64,000 nt of DNA, from positions 39,899 to 103,898 of the forward strand of contig NZ_VTTO01000022.1 of assembly GCF_008364825.1 (NCBI RefSeq), written 5' to 3'. Positions 1 through 8,593 of the stretch are shown here, in pieces. The notes below the pieces were generated by a model. The model ran no database searches and was not told the DNA's origin. It saw nothing but the letters and a program-made list of their open reading frames with translations. The DNA comes from Azospirillum sp. B21. Its GTDB lineage: Bacteria; Pseudomonadota; Alphaproteobacteria; Azospirillales; Azospirillaceae. The position numbers and the translations under genes were made by a program. Positions within the stretch are counted from its first letter, which is position 1. The number at the start of each line of letters is the position of its first letter.

Positions 1-1
1 G

Positions 2-451
2 ATGGTCATCGCCAACCGCAAGTCGGCCTTCAAACTGGCGACGATCTGCACGCTGGCCTCGGTGGTCGGCGGCATCGCCGGCTACATGATCGGCTATTTC
101 CTATACGAGACCATCGGCCGCTGGGTGATCGAGTTCTACCACCTGACCGACAAGTTCGAGCAGCTGCGCCACACCTTCGTCGAGTACGGGGCGGAGATCC
201 TGATCATCAAGGGCATGACGCCCATCCCCTACAAGCTGCTGACCATCACCGCCGGCGTGGCCCATCTGCCGCTGTGGGTGTTCATCGGCGCCTCGATCAT
301 ATCGCGGTCGATGCGCTTCTATCTGGTCGCGGCCCTGCTGTACTTCTTTGGCCCGCCGATCCGCGCCTTCATCGAGAAGCGGCTGACGCTCGTCACCAGC
401 GTGTTCGCGGTGGCGCTGATCGGCGGCTTCCTGGTGGTGAAGCTGCTGTAA
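2..451 (+). CDS. YqaA/DedA-like (SNARE-associated family) membrane protein, 5' end cut by the window
   Basis: An inner-membrane protein with hydrophobic segments near residues 12-35, 80-100 and 125-148, and the motif GMTPIPYKLLTITAG, typical of the YqaA branch of the DedA superfamily. The family usually runs about 190 residues. The visible MVIANRK corresponds to the family's internal region after its first helix, so the true start lies before base 1 and this is the C-terminal part. Family members are linked to membrane homeostasis, but the substrate here is unknown. The next gene begins about 30 bases downstream. Confidence 0.75.
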   Translation: MVIANRKSAFKLATICTLASVVGGIAGYMIGYFLYETIGRWVIEFYHLTDKFEQLRHTFVEYGAEILIIKGMTPIPYKLLTITAGVAHLPLWVFIGASIISRSMRFYLVAALLYFFGPPIRAFIEKRLTLVTSVFAVALIGGFLVVKLL

Positions 452-484
452 CCCGCCACCCTATTTCAGACAGACAGGACCTCC

Positions 485-1333
485 ATGCCTCCGCGCGGGC
501 GCCCGCCCCATCCCAGCCGCTCCCGCTCCCACCCCCACGCCAGGCCCGCCGCCCCGTCCGCTCCGCCCACCCCGGAGCCCACCGAGTCGCGCAAGCTGTT
601 CCGCGTCGCCGGGCTGGCCGCCGTCTCCGCGCTCTTCGCCCATGAGCCGGAGCGGGTCGAGCGCCTGTTCTTCGACGAGCGGCTGAAACCGGCGGTGGGG
701 GCCTTCTGCAAGGCGATGGCGGCCGCCCGCAAGCCCTACCGCATGGTGGAGGGCGAGGAGTTGGCGAAGGTCGCCGGCACCGTCCTGCATGGCGGGGTGG
801 TGGCGCTGATGGCGCCGCGCAGCGTGCCGCTGTTCGATCCGGAGGTCGCACGCCGCACGGGCGAGCCGCTGCTGATCCTCGACGGTGTCGGCAATCCGCA
901 CAATCTGGGCGCCATCCTGCGCACTGCTGCCTTCTTCGGCCTGCCGCGCGTGCTGGTCTCCGACCATCCCGGCCAGGCCCTGCCGTCGGAAGCCGCCTAT
1001 CGCGTGGCGGAGGGCGGGTTCGAGTGGGTGACGCTGGAACGCGCCCCAGCATTGCCCGCCCTGCTGAAGCGGCTGCGCTCCAGCCACCGGGTCTTCGGCA
1101 CGGCGCTGGACCAGACCCGTCCGACCGTCGATGCCGGCGCGCTGACCGGCTGGCGCGGCAAGCAGACCGCCAAACCGCCCGCCGTGATCCTGGGCAACGA
1201 GGAGGATGGCATCCCGCCGGCCACGCTGGCGGCCTGCGAGGCGGTGCTGACCATCCCCGGCAGCGGGCGCGTCCAGTCGCTGAACGTCGCCGCCACCGCC
1301 GCCATCCTCATCCACGCCCTGGCGACGGGCTGA
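485..1333 (+). CDS. TrmH/SpoU-family RNA 2'-O-methyltransferase
   Basis: A SAM-dependent RNA ribose methyltransferase of the SPOUT class. The three signature motifs are visible: NPHNLGAILRTA (about residue 138), VILGNEEDGIP (about 235) and IPGSGRVQSLNVAATAA (about 258), which form the trefoil knot and hold the SAM pocket. An N-terminal substrate-binding domain (VERLFFDERLKPAVGAF) precedes it. The first 35 residues are a low-complexity Pro/Arg/His extension, so a later start is possible, although no better-placed start codon with a ribosome site is evident. Target nucleotide (rRNA or tRNA) cannot be told from sequence. Confidence 0.88.
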   Translation: MPPRGRPPHPSRSRSHPHARPAAPSAPPTPEPTESRKLFRVAGLAAVSALFAHEPERVERLFFDERLKPAVGAFCKAMAAARKPYRMVEGEELAKVAGTVLHGGVVALMAPRSVPLFDPEVARRTGEPLLILDGVGNPHNLGAILRTAAFFGLPRVLVSDHPGQALPSEAAYRVAEGGFEWVTLERAPALPALLKRLRSSHRVFGTALDQTRPTVDAGALTGWRGKQTAKPPAVILGNEEDGIPPATLAACEAVLTIPGSGRVQSLNVAATAAILIHALATG

Positions 1334-1346
1334 AGGCGCTCCAGCG

Positions 1347-1808
1347 TTACCCGAGCATCAGGATCAGCACCAGCGCGACCACGGCGACCGACGCCAGCGG
1401 CAGCAGTTCCACCCCGTTGCGCGTCCAGGTCGGCGCGGCGCCATGGTGATGGCCCGCATGGCCGGTCCCGATGTCGTCGGCCCAGCCATGGCGCGACGGC
1501 ACGGCACCCGGTGCCGAGACCGCCGGCGCGGCCGGGCTCGCCATGTCCACCACGCCGTCGCCGCGGCGGTACTCGCCGGTCTGCCGGGCCAGCGCCGGAT
1601 TGGGACGGCCCTGCATCAGGCGCGAATCGTCCAATTCGACCTCGACACCGGCCGCCTCGACCCGCTCGATCACCGCGGCGGTTTCCTCCGGCGTCATCGT
1701 GTCCACGGGCAGGACGCTGCCCAGCGCCTCGGCGCTCAGGCGGTTGCCGTTGCGGCGGCCGTGGTCGATCAGCGATTCGACGAGGCGATCGTCGGTGGTG
1801 CTCGCCAT
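1347..1808 (-). CDS. Sigma-70 region 1.1-like domain protein with C-terminal membrane anchor
   Basis: A 153-residue protein in two parts. Residues about 8-60 (LVESLIDHGRRNGNRLSAE, then LPVDTMTPEETAAVIERVE and AGVEVELDD) follow the pattern of the small helical region 1.1 of primary sigma factors (long helix, LP-x-D, ...SPEE..., ending GIEVVE-like). The rest is a Pro/Ala-rich linker, a His-rich patch (GHAGHHHG) and one terminal hydrophobic helix (ASVAVVALVLILMLG) that would anchor it in the membrane. There is no sigma region 2 or 4. A strong ribosome site (AGGAGAG) sits just before the ATG. It is convergent with the methyltransferase gene, 13 bases apart. Function unknown. Confidence 0.7.
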   Translation of the reverse strand: MASTTDDRLVESLIDHGRRNGNRLSAEALGSVLPVDTMTPEETAAVIERVEAAGVEVELDDSRLMQGRPNPALARQTGEYRRGDGVVDMASPAAPAVSAPGAVPSRHGWADDIGTGHAGHHHGAAPTWTRNGVELLPLASVAVVALVLILMLG

Positions 1809-1974
1809 AGTGACTCTCCTTTCTCAAGTTCCTCCTGGCTCACAGGGTCAAACACAGGGAAACGCCCGAAGGTCCCGGCATGGGCAGCCAGTCCTGCGCC
1901 ATCTTGCCGCGGCCGGGCCGCGACCCGACATAAGGGGTCCCTCCAACGGATCGCTACTGATGGGAGACCCGACC

Positions 1975-2616
1975 ATGCTGGGGCATTTCATGCGCAAGCC
2001 GCCGACGCTGCCGACGCCGGAGGAGGCGCTGCCCGGCCGCAGCCAACCCGTTCCGGTGCCCGACCAGCATCACGTCAACGGCCACCGCCTCGCCCCGCCC
2101 TACCCGCCCGGACTGGAGGTCATCGACCTCGGGCTCGGCTGCTTCTGGGGGGCGGAGCGCAAGTTCTGGCAGGTTCCCGGCGTCTGGGTGACCGCCGTCG
2201 GCTACCAGGGCGGCCACACCCCGAACCCGACCTATGAAGAGGTCTGCTCCGGCCGCACCGGCCACACCGAGGCGGTGCGCGTCGTCTACGATCCGGCCAT
2301 GGTGACGGCCGAGGATCTGCTGCGCGTCTTCTGGGAATCGCACGACCCGACCCAGGGCATGCGCCAGGGCAACGATGTCGGCACCCAGTACCGCTCCGCC
2401 GTCTACACCCACAGCCCCGCCCAGAAAGCGGCGGCGGAGGCGACGCTGGCGGCCTATCAGGACCGGCTGGCCCAGGCGGGTTACGGCCCGATCACCACCG
2501 AGATCCGCGAAGCCCCGCCCTTCTACTTCGCGGAAGGCTACCACCAGCAGTATCTTGCCAAGAACCCCAACGGCTATTGCGGGCTTGGCGGCACCGGCGT
2601 CACCTGCGCGGCCTGA
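1975..2616 (+). CDS. msrA: Peptide-methionine (S)-S-oxide reductase MsrA
   Basis: Reduces the S-epimer of methionine sulfoxide in proteins and free methionine, using thioredoxin. The catalytic GCFWGAERKFW motif is near residue 60, with GYQGGHTPNPTYEEVCSGRTGH following and the C-terminal YHQQYLAKNPNGYCGLGGTG, which carries a likely recycling cysteine. The start at 1975 is chosen because GGGAG lies 9 bases upstream; an in-frame ATG at 1960 overlaps that site. The N-terminal 55 residues are longer than in short MsrA forms but match the long form seen in many proteobacteria. Monocistronic in appearance. Confidence 0.95.
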   Translation: MLGHFMRKPPTLPTPEEALPGRSQPVPVPDQHHVNGHRLAPPYPPGLEVIDLGLGCFWGAERKFWQVPGVWVTAVGYQGGHTPNPTYEEVCSGRTGHTEAVRVVYDPAMVTAEDLLRVFWESHDPTQGMRQGNDVGTQYRSAVYTHSPAQKAAAEATLAAYQDRLAQAGYGPITTEIREAPPFYFAEGYHQQYLAKNPNGYCGLGGTGVTCAA

Positions 2617-2785
2617 TGAAGCGCAGGTAAGAGCCGGCCGGTAAAAGCCGGGATTGCGGCACACCCGCCGGGCTTGGCCCTCGCGGTTGCGCCGCACCGG
2701 CCCTTGCGGGTATGGTTCCGGCGGCTCTTGAAAGCTCCGGCGGCGTTACCCCCGCGGGAGCGCCGCCCGTCCAGCTGCGATTGTC

Positions 2786-3319
2786 ATGACCAAGGAAAGA
2801 ACCGAGCTGGCGACGCCGTCCCTCAGCGGCCTGCTCGAATTCTGGCTCACCAAATCCGTCGCCGGCCGGCCGCCGGTCCCCAGCAGCATCTCCCCGGCCG
2901 ATCTGCGGCCGTGGAAGGACAACATCGTCGTGTTCGAGGTGATCGGGGAGGAATCCGGCACCTTCGTCTATTCCTATTACGGCAAGGCGCTGGTCGCGGC
3001 CTTCGGCCAGTCGCGCCTGGGCGCCACGCTGGACGATCTGCCGCCGGAACAGCGCGCCGTGCTGCAGCCGGAATACGAGACGGTGCGCCGCGAACGGCTG
3101 CCCGTCGCCCGTGTCCACACCGCGGTCTTCGGCGGCCGCAGCCGCAGCTTCGAGCGGCTGGTCCTGCCGATGTCCAGCGACGGGGTCGGCATCGACAAGC
3201 TGCTGGTCGCCGCCTACGAGATGACGCCGCGCGAACTGGCGGCGCGCCAACCTCTGCCGGGCGGCTCCTCCTCCGGTCCAGTCCCCCTCACCGTTCAGAA
3301 GCCGGGAGCCTCGGCATGA
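2786..3319 (+). CDS. PAS_5-like domain protein
   Basis: A 177-residue cytoplasmic protein matching the compact PAS_5-type layout common in Azospirillum-like genomes: LLEFWLTKSVAGRPPVPSS and DLRPWKDNIVVFEVI, then TFVYSYYGKALVAAFG, and an ending FERLVLPMSSDGVGIDKLLVA resembling the last PAS strands. No output domain is attached. Its stop overlaps the start of the FtsK-like gene (ATGA), implying translational coupling, so the two products may work together. Ligand and partner are unknown. Confidence 0.7.
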   Translation: MTKERTELATPSLSGLLEFWLTKSVAGRPPVPSSISPADLRPWKDNIVVFEVIGEESGTFVYSYYGKALVAAFGQSRLGATLDDLPPEQRAVLQPEYETVRRERLPVARVHTAVFGGRSRSFERLVLPMSSDGVGIDKLLVAAYEMTPRELAARQPLPGGSSSGPVPLTVQKPGASA

Positions 3320-5253
3320 CCCCGCGTATGCCGCATCTCGCCGCCCCGCCCACCCAGGCGGGCGTGGTGACCGCCGACGAGTTCAATCTGTGGTGCGCGC
3401 TGAACGGCCGCCCCTTCAACCTCGTCCCCAACCCGCGCCCCGACGGCCGCGTGATGTGGGATGTCGAGGTTCTGCCCGGCACCCCGCGCGCCGGCACCGT
3501 CTATTCCACCAACCTGTCGGACGAGGCGCTGGCGGTGGTCGCCGGCTTCGCCTTCCTGTCGGGCGTCGAGTGGGCCTATGAGGCGCGTGACCCGGCCGAG
3601 GCCGAGGCGCCCGCCGCGCCCCCCTGCGAGGCCGCGCCGGCGCCGGAAGCGGCAAGCCCCTGCGCGCCCGCCCCGGACGCGCCGCCGCCCGCCACGGCCA
3701 CCCCGACCGCTCCGGCGGAGCCGGCGGACTATCCCGCCGTCTATTCGCTGCCCGCCGTCGCGCTGCTGCAGAACCCGCCGCCGCGCCCGGTCCAGCAGCA
3801 TGACGAATCGGTGCTGGCCCGCAATGCGCGGATGCTGGAAACCGTCCTGAAGAACTTCCGCGTCCGCGGCGAGATCATGGACGTGCGTCCCGGCCCGGTG
3901 GTGACGCTCTACGAGTTCGAGCCGGCCCCCGGTACCAAGTCCGCCACCGTCATCAACCTGACCGACGACATCGCCCGCTCCATGAGCGTGGTGACCGCCC
4001 GCATCGCCATCGTCCCCGGCCGCAGCGTCATCGGCGTCGAGCTGCCGAACCCGGTGCGCGAGATGGTCTACCTGCGCGAAAGCTTCGACCACGACGCCTT
4101 CCGCAACACCACGGCGCAACTGGCCATCGCTCTCGGCAAGGACATCAGCGGCGAGCCGGTGGTGGCCGACCTCGCCCGCATGCCGCACCTGCTGGTTGCC
4201 GGCACCACCGGCTCGGGCAAGTCGGTGGCGATCAACACGATGATCCTGTCGCTGCTCTACCGGCTGCCGCCGGAGCGCTGCCGCTTCATTATGGTCGATC
4301 CCAAGATGCTGGAGCTGTCGGTCTATGACGGCATCCCGCATCTGCTGACCCCCGTCGTCACCGACCCCAAGAAGGCGGTGGTGGCGCTCCGCTGGGCCGT
4401 GCGCGAGATGGAAAGCCGCTACGAGGCGATGTCCAAGCTCGGCGTGCGCAACATCGAAGGCTACAACGCCCGCATGGCGGAGATGATCGCCGCCGGCGAG
4501 AAGATGCCGCGCCGCGCCCCGGCGCCGGGCGAGCCGGAAAACGTCTTCGACCTGACACCGTCGGAGCCGACTCCGCTGCCCTACATCGTCGTCATCGTCG
4601 ACGAGATGGCCGACCTGATGCTGGTCGCCGGCAAGGAGATCGAAGCGGCGATCCAGCGCCTCGCCCAGATGGCGCGCGCCGCCGGCATCCACCTGATCAT
4701 GGCGACGCAGCGTCCCTCGGTCGACGTCATCACCGGCACCATCAAGGCCAATTTCCCGACCCGCATCAGCTTCCAGGTCACCAGCAAGATCGACAGCCGC
4801 ACCATCCTGGGCGAGGCCGGGGCGGAACAGCTGCTGGGCCAGGGCGACATGCTCTACATGCAGGGCGGTGGCCGCATCACCCGCGTCCATGGTCCCTTCG
4901 TCTCCGATTCGGAGGTCGAGGAGATCGTCCAGTACGTCAAGGCGCAGGGTGCTCCCAACTACGTCACCGCCATCACCGAGGAGGAGGAGGAAGCCGCCGC
5001 GGTGGAGGACGAGGAGGGCGGTTCGGCTGCGACCGGCGACGACCTCTACATGCAGGCCGTCAACCTCGTGGTGCGCGAGGGCAAGGTGTCGGTCAGCTTC
5101 ATCCAGCGCCAGCTGCAGATCGGCTACAACCGCGCCGCCCGCCTGGTCGAGCGGATGGAGACCGAACGGGTGGTCGGCCCCGCCAATCACCAGGGCAAGC
5201 GCGAGGTCCTGCTGTCCCACGCCGGCCTGTCGGCCAAGCGCGCGGGGGTGTGA
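3316..5253 (+). CDS. FtsK/SpoIIIE-family DNA translocase without membrane domain
   Basis: A 645-residue hexameric-type DNA pump. Walker A GTTGSGKS is near residue 296, Walker B VVIVDEMADLM near 425, and the conserved MATQRPSVDVITGTIKANFP follows. A C-terminal winged-helix gamma domain (about 575-640: VVREGKVSVSFIQRQLQIGYNR) would read oriented polar sequences. The usual four N-terminal transmembrane helices are absent: residues 1-100 form an unknown soluble segment and 100-155 an Ala/Pro linker. This recalls the soluble paralogue SftA of Bacillus rather than the divisome FtsK, so a second, membrane-bound FtsK is expected elsewhere. The ATG overlaps the upstream stop. Confidence 0.9.
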   Translation: MTPRMPHLAAPPTQAGVVTADEFNLWCALNGRPFNLVPNPRPDGRVMWDVEVLPGTPRAGTVYSTNLSDEALAVVAGFAFLSGVEWAYEARDPAEAEAPAAPPCEAAPAPEAASPCAPAPDAPPPATATPTAPAEPADYPAVYSLPAVALLQNPPPRPVQQHDESVLARNARMLETVLKNFRVRGEIMDVRPGPVVTLYEFEPAPGTKSATVINLTDDIARSMSVVTARIAIVPGRSVIGVELPNPVREMVYLRESFDHDAFRNTTAQLAIALGKDISGEPVVADLARMPHLLVAGTTGSGKSVAINTMILSLLYRLPPERCRFIMVDPKMLELSVYDGIPHLLTPVVTDPKKAVVALRWAVREMESRYEAMSKLGVRNIEGYNARMAEMIAAGEKMPRRAPAPGEPENVFDLTPSEPTPLPYIVVIVDEMADLMLVAGKEIEAAIQRLAQMARAAGIHLIMATQRPSVDVITGTIKANFPTRISFQVTSKIDSRTILGEAGAEQLLGQGDMLYMQGGGRITRVHGPFVSDSEVEEIVQYVKAQGAPNYVTAITEEEEEAAAVEDEEGGSAATGDDLYMQAVNLVVREGKVSVSFIQRQLQIGYNRAARLVERMETERVVGPANHQGKREVLLSHAGLSAKRAGV

Positions 5254-5281
5254 TCCCCTCTCTCCCGCAGTGAGACTCCCC

Positions 5282-5782
5282 ATGGACCCCAAGCCGTATT
5301 TCGAGACCCTCGCCCGCTACAACCGCTGGGCCAACCGCCGCCTGTACGACGCCGCGGCCCGGCTGTCCGACGCGCAGTTCCGCGAGGACCGCGGCGCCTT
5401 CTTCCGGTCGATGCGCGGCACGCTGAACCACATCCTGGTAGCCGACCGGGTTTGGCTGGAGCGGATCGAGGGCGCCGGGCCGAAGCCCTCGGCGCTCGAC
5501 GAGATCCTGTGCGACGATTTCGCCACCCTCCGCGCCGCCCGCGAGGCGGAGGACGAACGTATCCTGCGCGTGCTGGCGGCCACCCCGGATGAGCGGTTCG
5601 AGTCGGTCCTCTCCTACCGCAGCATGGCGGGTACAGCCCATGAGCTTCCTTTCGCCCAGGTGCTGACCCACGTCTTCAACCACCAGACCCACCATCGCGG
5701 ACAGGCCCACGGCCTGCTGAGCCAGTTCGGCTTGGAAGCCCCGTCCATCGACTTCGTTTATTTCCTGCTGGAGGCGAAATGA
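5282..5782 (+). CDS. DinB-family protein
   Basis: A 166-residue four-helix-bundle protein of the DinB/YfiT superfamily, whose members bind a divalent metal and often act as thiol-dependent transferases. The expected metal-binding histidines are visible: TLNHILVADRVW near residue 45 and LTHVFNHQTHHRGQAHGLL near 128. The opening PYFETLARYNRWANRRLYD is also typical. It begins 29 bases after the ftsK-like gene and its stop overlaps the next gene by four bases (ATGA), so it belongs to the same transcript. Substrate unknown. Confidence 0.88.
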   Translation: MDPKPYFETLARYNRWANRRLYDAAARLSDAQFREDRGAFFRSMRGTLNHILVADRVWLERIEGAGPKPSALDEILCDDFATLRAAREAEDERILRVLAATPDERFESVLSYRSMAGTAHELPFAQVLTHVFNHQTHHRGQAHGLLSQFGLEAPSIDFVYFLLEAK

Positions 5783-6393
5783 GCCGCCCCATCACCGACC
5801 TCGCCGCGCTGGAAGCCCTCTATGGCGAACCGGTCGCCGCCTCCATCGCCAAGGAGGTGCCGGCGCTGACCTCCGGCTACCGCGCGCTGATAGAAGCGTC
5901 GCCCTTCTTCGTTCTCGCCACCAGCGGGCCGGGCGGGCTGGACGCCTCGCCGCGCGGCGACGAGCCGGGCTTCGTCCGGGTGGCGGACGACCGCACCCTG
6001 CTGATCCCCGACCGCCGCGGCAACAACCGCATCGACAGCCTGCGCAACATCCTGGCCGATCCGCGAGTCGGGCTGCTGTTCCTGGTGCCGGGGCTGAACG
6101 AGACCCTGCGCGTCAACGGCCGCGCGGTGATCGACACCGACCAAGTGCTGTGCGAAAGCTTCGCCGTCGACGGCAAGGCGCCGAAATCGGTGCTGGTGGT
6201 GACCATCGAGACGGTGTTCTTCCAGTGCTCCCGCGCCCTGCTCCGTTCCCACCTGTGGGACCCGGCGGCGCAGGTGCCGCGCGCCAGCCTGCCATCGGTG
6301 GGGTCGCTGCTGGCGGAGGCCAGCGCCGGGCGCGAGGGCGGCGACGCCTATGACCGTTCTCTGGCGGAGCGGATCCCCAAGACGCTTTACTGA
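5779..6393 (+). CDS. Pyridoxamine 5'-phosphate oxidase-family flavoprotein (MSMEG_1061-like)
   Basis: A 204-residue split-barrel flavin-binding protein. SPFFVLATSGPGGLDASPRGDEPGFVRV and the following IPDRRGNNRIDSLRNIL match the FMN-binding strands and loop of PPOX-class proteins, and the family-specific tail contains FFQCSRALLRSHLWDP. It is the last gene of the PAS-ftsK-dinB run and overlaps the convergent kinase gene by seven bases at its 3' end. Members bind FMN, F420 or heme; which one applies cannot be read here, and the reaction is unknown. Confidence 0.82.
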   Translation: MSRPITDLAALEALYGEPVAASIAKEVPALTSGYRALIEASPFFVLATSGPGGLDASPRGDEPGFVRVADDRTLLIPDRRGNNRIDSLRNILADPRVGLLFLVPGLNETLRVNGRAVIDTDQVLCESFAVDGKAPKSVLVVTIETVFFQCSRALLRSHLWDPAAQVPRASLPSVGSLLAEASAGREGGDAYDRSLAERIPKTLY

Positions 6394-8513
6394 GCCGCGA
6401 GACGGGCGGCGGCGGACGCCTGCCCGCCGTCATCCGGCAACCGGATGGTGAAGACGGAGCCTTCCTCGCGCGTGCTCTCCACTGTCAGGGTGCCGCCATG
6501 GGCGGCAACGATCTTCTTTGTCATATAGAGCCCCAGCCCGGTGCCCTTCGTGCCCTTCGAGGAGGAAGCACGGAAATAGATGGAGCCGATCCGCTCCACC
6601 TCTTCGGGACTCATGCCGCGCCCGCTGTCAGCGACACGGATGACGATCTCCCCTCGATCCCCGGCCGCCTCATGGCCGGCCGTCACCCGCACCGGCGCTT
6701 CCGGCGGGGAATAGCGTAGCGCGTTCTGCACGAGGTTGCCGATCGCCACCCCCAGGAAGGGCGCATCGACCAGCAGCGGGTGGTCCGGCGTCTCCACCGT
6801 CATCTCCAGCCGGTCCTCCGCCTCGGTTCCCGCCAGGCCGCCCAGCGCCTCCTCCATCAACTGGCCCAGCGCCACCGGTTCCGGCTTCAGCGCCAGCGCC
6901 CCCTGGTCCAGCGCGTCGGAGGACAGGAACAGCTCCACCAGCTCGACCATCTTGCGGGTGGTGTTGCGGATGCGCTCCAGCCGGGTCAGCGCCGCCGGCG
7001 CCGTGACCGCCCCGGACAGCTCGATCATCTGCGCCGCACTGTCGATGGAGGCGAGCGGGGTGCGGAACTCGTGCGACAGCATGGCGACGAAGGTGCGCTG
7101 CTCCTCCGCCCGCTTGGTGGCGAAGGCCGATTCCTCGCGGGCGCGCAGCCGTTCGGACTGCAGGCGGCCGATGCGCAGGGCCAGACCGACGCCCAGCACC
7201 AGAACCGCCAGCATGGACGAGATCTGGTAAGGATCGGCGACGGCGAAATCGGCCGGCAGCACGCCGCGCAGCGACATCTGCGTCAGCAGCAGGCCGGCGA
7301 GCGAGACCAGCGTGCTCGCCAGATAGAAGCGCGGGCTGGGATCGTCGGGGTTCAGCCACGCCATGCGCGCGGTCAGCACCAGCGCGATCACCACCACGAC
7401 CAGCGCCGACAGCGTCACCACCGGGTTGGTCAGGGCGTAGAGCGGCGACACGGTCGTCGGCAGCATCAGCAGGGACAGCAGCGCCAGCCCCTGGTAACAG
7501 CGGCGCAGCCACGGCGCACGGCTCCGCAGGTCGAGGATATAGACCCACATGATCAGCGCCGCGGCGAAGCCCAGGAAGCCGCTGCTGCCCACCATCATGT
7601 TGATGGCCCAGCCCGGCATGTCCGGCAGCAGGGCGACGGCGATGCCGTTGGCGAACAGGTAATAGCAGAAGACGGTGGCGACATAGCCGGTGTAGGCCAG
7701 CAGCGCCCCGTCGCGCAGAAGCAGCCCCAACGCGACGTATCCCAGCGTCAGGATGCCCAGCACGCCGAGGAACAGGCCCTGGAACAGCAGGTCGGGCGTC
7801 TGGTGGTCGGCATAGGCCGCCGGTGTCCACATCCGGGCCGACAGACGGATGGCGCTGATCGAATCGACGCGCAGATAGAGCGAGACAGGCCGCCCTTCCG
7901 GCAGGGTCAGCGGAACGGCGTGCAGCCGCGTCTTCATCGGCCGCTGGCTGAAGGGCACGAAATCCCCCAGCCGGACCAGCCGGTAGGCGTCCGGATTTTG
8001 CGGCCGTCCGTCCGCCGCCATCGATGCCGCCGCCATCGATTTCGGAACGAACAGGTCGAGATGGTCGATGTAGGCCTCGCCCATCTCCAGGATCCAGTCC
8101 GCGGGAGCGCCCGGCGCGCGCAGCAAATCAAACCGGTACCAATGGATGTCGCGGGTCTGGCCGGCGCCGCGGAAATCGCTGCGCGGCTCCATGCCTCCGG
8201 CAGCGTCGGCCTTCAGGATGTCAGCGAAGTCCAGCTTGCGCTCAGGATCGACCAGCCGGGCGAAATGGCCGGCCAGCGAGGCGCCGGCGGTGGACGATTC
8301 CAGCCGCAGCGGCTCCACTGGCGCCGCCGCGGATGCTGCGCCCGATGCGCAGAGCCAAAGCAGGGCCGCGCCAAGAAGCAGACGCAAAAAACCGGGTAGA
8401 AGACAGGACGGCCCGCGTCCCGCCAGGGTGCGACTGCGGATGGTCGGCAGGCTGCCGCACCGGCTTTCCATCCACCGGCCGCTCACGCCGCCGTTCATCG
8501 CATCCTTGGTCAT
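6387..8513 (-). CDS. 7TMR-DISM sensor histidine kinase
   Basis: A 708-residue membrane histidine kinase. After an N-terminal hydrophobic signal (about residues 35-60) comes a periplasmic 7TMR-DISMED2-type beta domain (about 80-210, with WYRFDLLRAP and VSLYLRVDSISAIRLSARMW), then seven transmembrane helices (about 215-430). The kinase core follows: H-box MLSHEFRTPLASIDSAAQ near 476, N-box NLVQNALRYSPP near 591, and G-boxes DSGRGM and GTGLGLYMTKK near 640-660. The outer domain usually senses small soluble ligands such as carbohydrates. No response regulator gene is adjacent, so the partner is elsewhere. Confidence 0.9.
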   Translation of the reverse strand: MTKDAMNGGVSGRWMESRCGSLPTIRSRTLAGRGPSCLLPGFLRLLLGAALLWLCASGAASAAAPVEPLRLESSTAGASLAGHFARLVDPERKLDFADILKADAAGGMEPRSDFRGAGQTRDIHWYRFDLLRAPGAPADWILEMGEAYIDHLDLFVPKSMAAASMAADGRPQNPDAYRLVRLGDFVPFSQRPMKTRLHAVPLTLPEGRPVSLYLRVDSISAIRLSARMWTPAAYADHQTPDLLFQGLFLGVLGILTLGYVALGLLLRDGALLAYTGYVATVFCYYLFANGIAVALLPDMPGWAINMMVGSSGFLGFAAALIMWVYILDLRSRAPWLRRCYQGLALLSLLMLPTTVSPLYALTNPVVTLSALVVVVIALVLTARMAWLNPDDPSPRFYLASTLVSLAGLLLTQMSLRGVLPADFAVADPYQISSMLAVLVLGVGLALRIGRLQSERLRAREESAFATKRAEEQRTFVAMLSHEFRTPLASIDSAAQMIELSGAVTAPAALTRLERIRNTTRKMVELVELFLSSDALDQGALALKPEPVALGQLMEEALGGLAGTEAEDRLEMTVETPDHPLLVDAPFLGVAIGNLVQNALRYSPPEAPVRVTAGHEAAGDRGEIVIRVADSGRGMSPEEVERIGSIYFRASSSKGTKGTGLGLYMTKKIVAAHGGTLTVESTREEGSVFTIRLPDDGGQASAAARLAAQ

Positions 8514-8593
8514 CGTACAGCTTCGATAAAGCTAAAGTTTTAGGAAAAGATTAAGCACATATGCATTCCATCCCCACCTTTCCCCGACCCTTG

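Noticed and set aside
3295..5292. Long open frame opposite the ftsK-like gene
   Set aside because: It is His/Asp/Val-rich shadow coding caused by high GC on the complementary strand; it has no family motifs and covers a well-supported gene.
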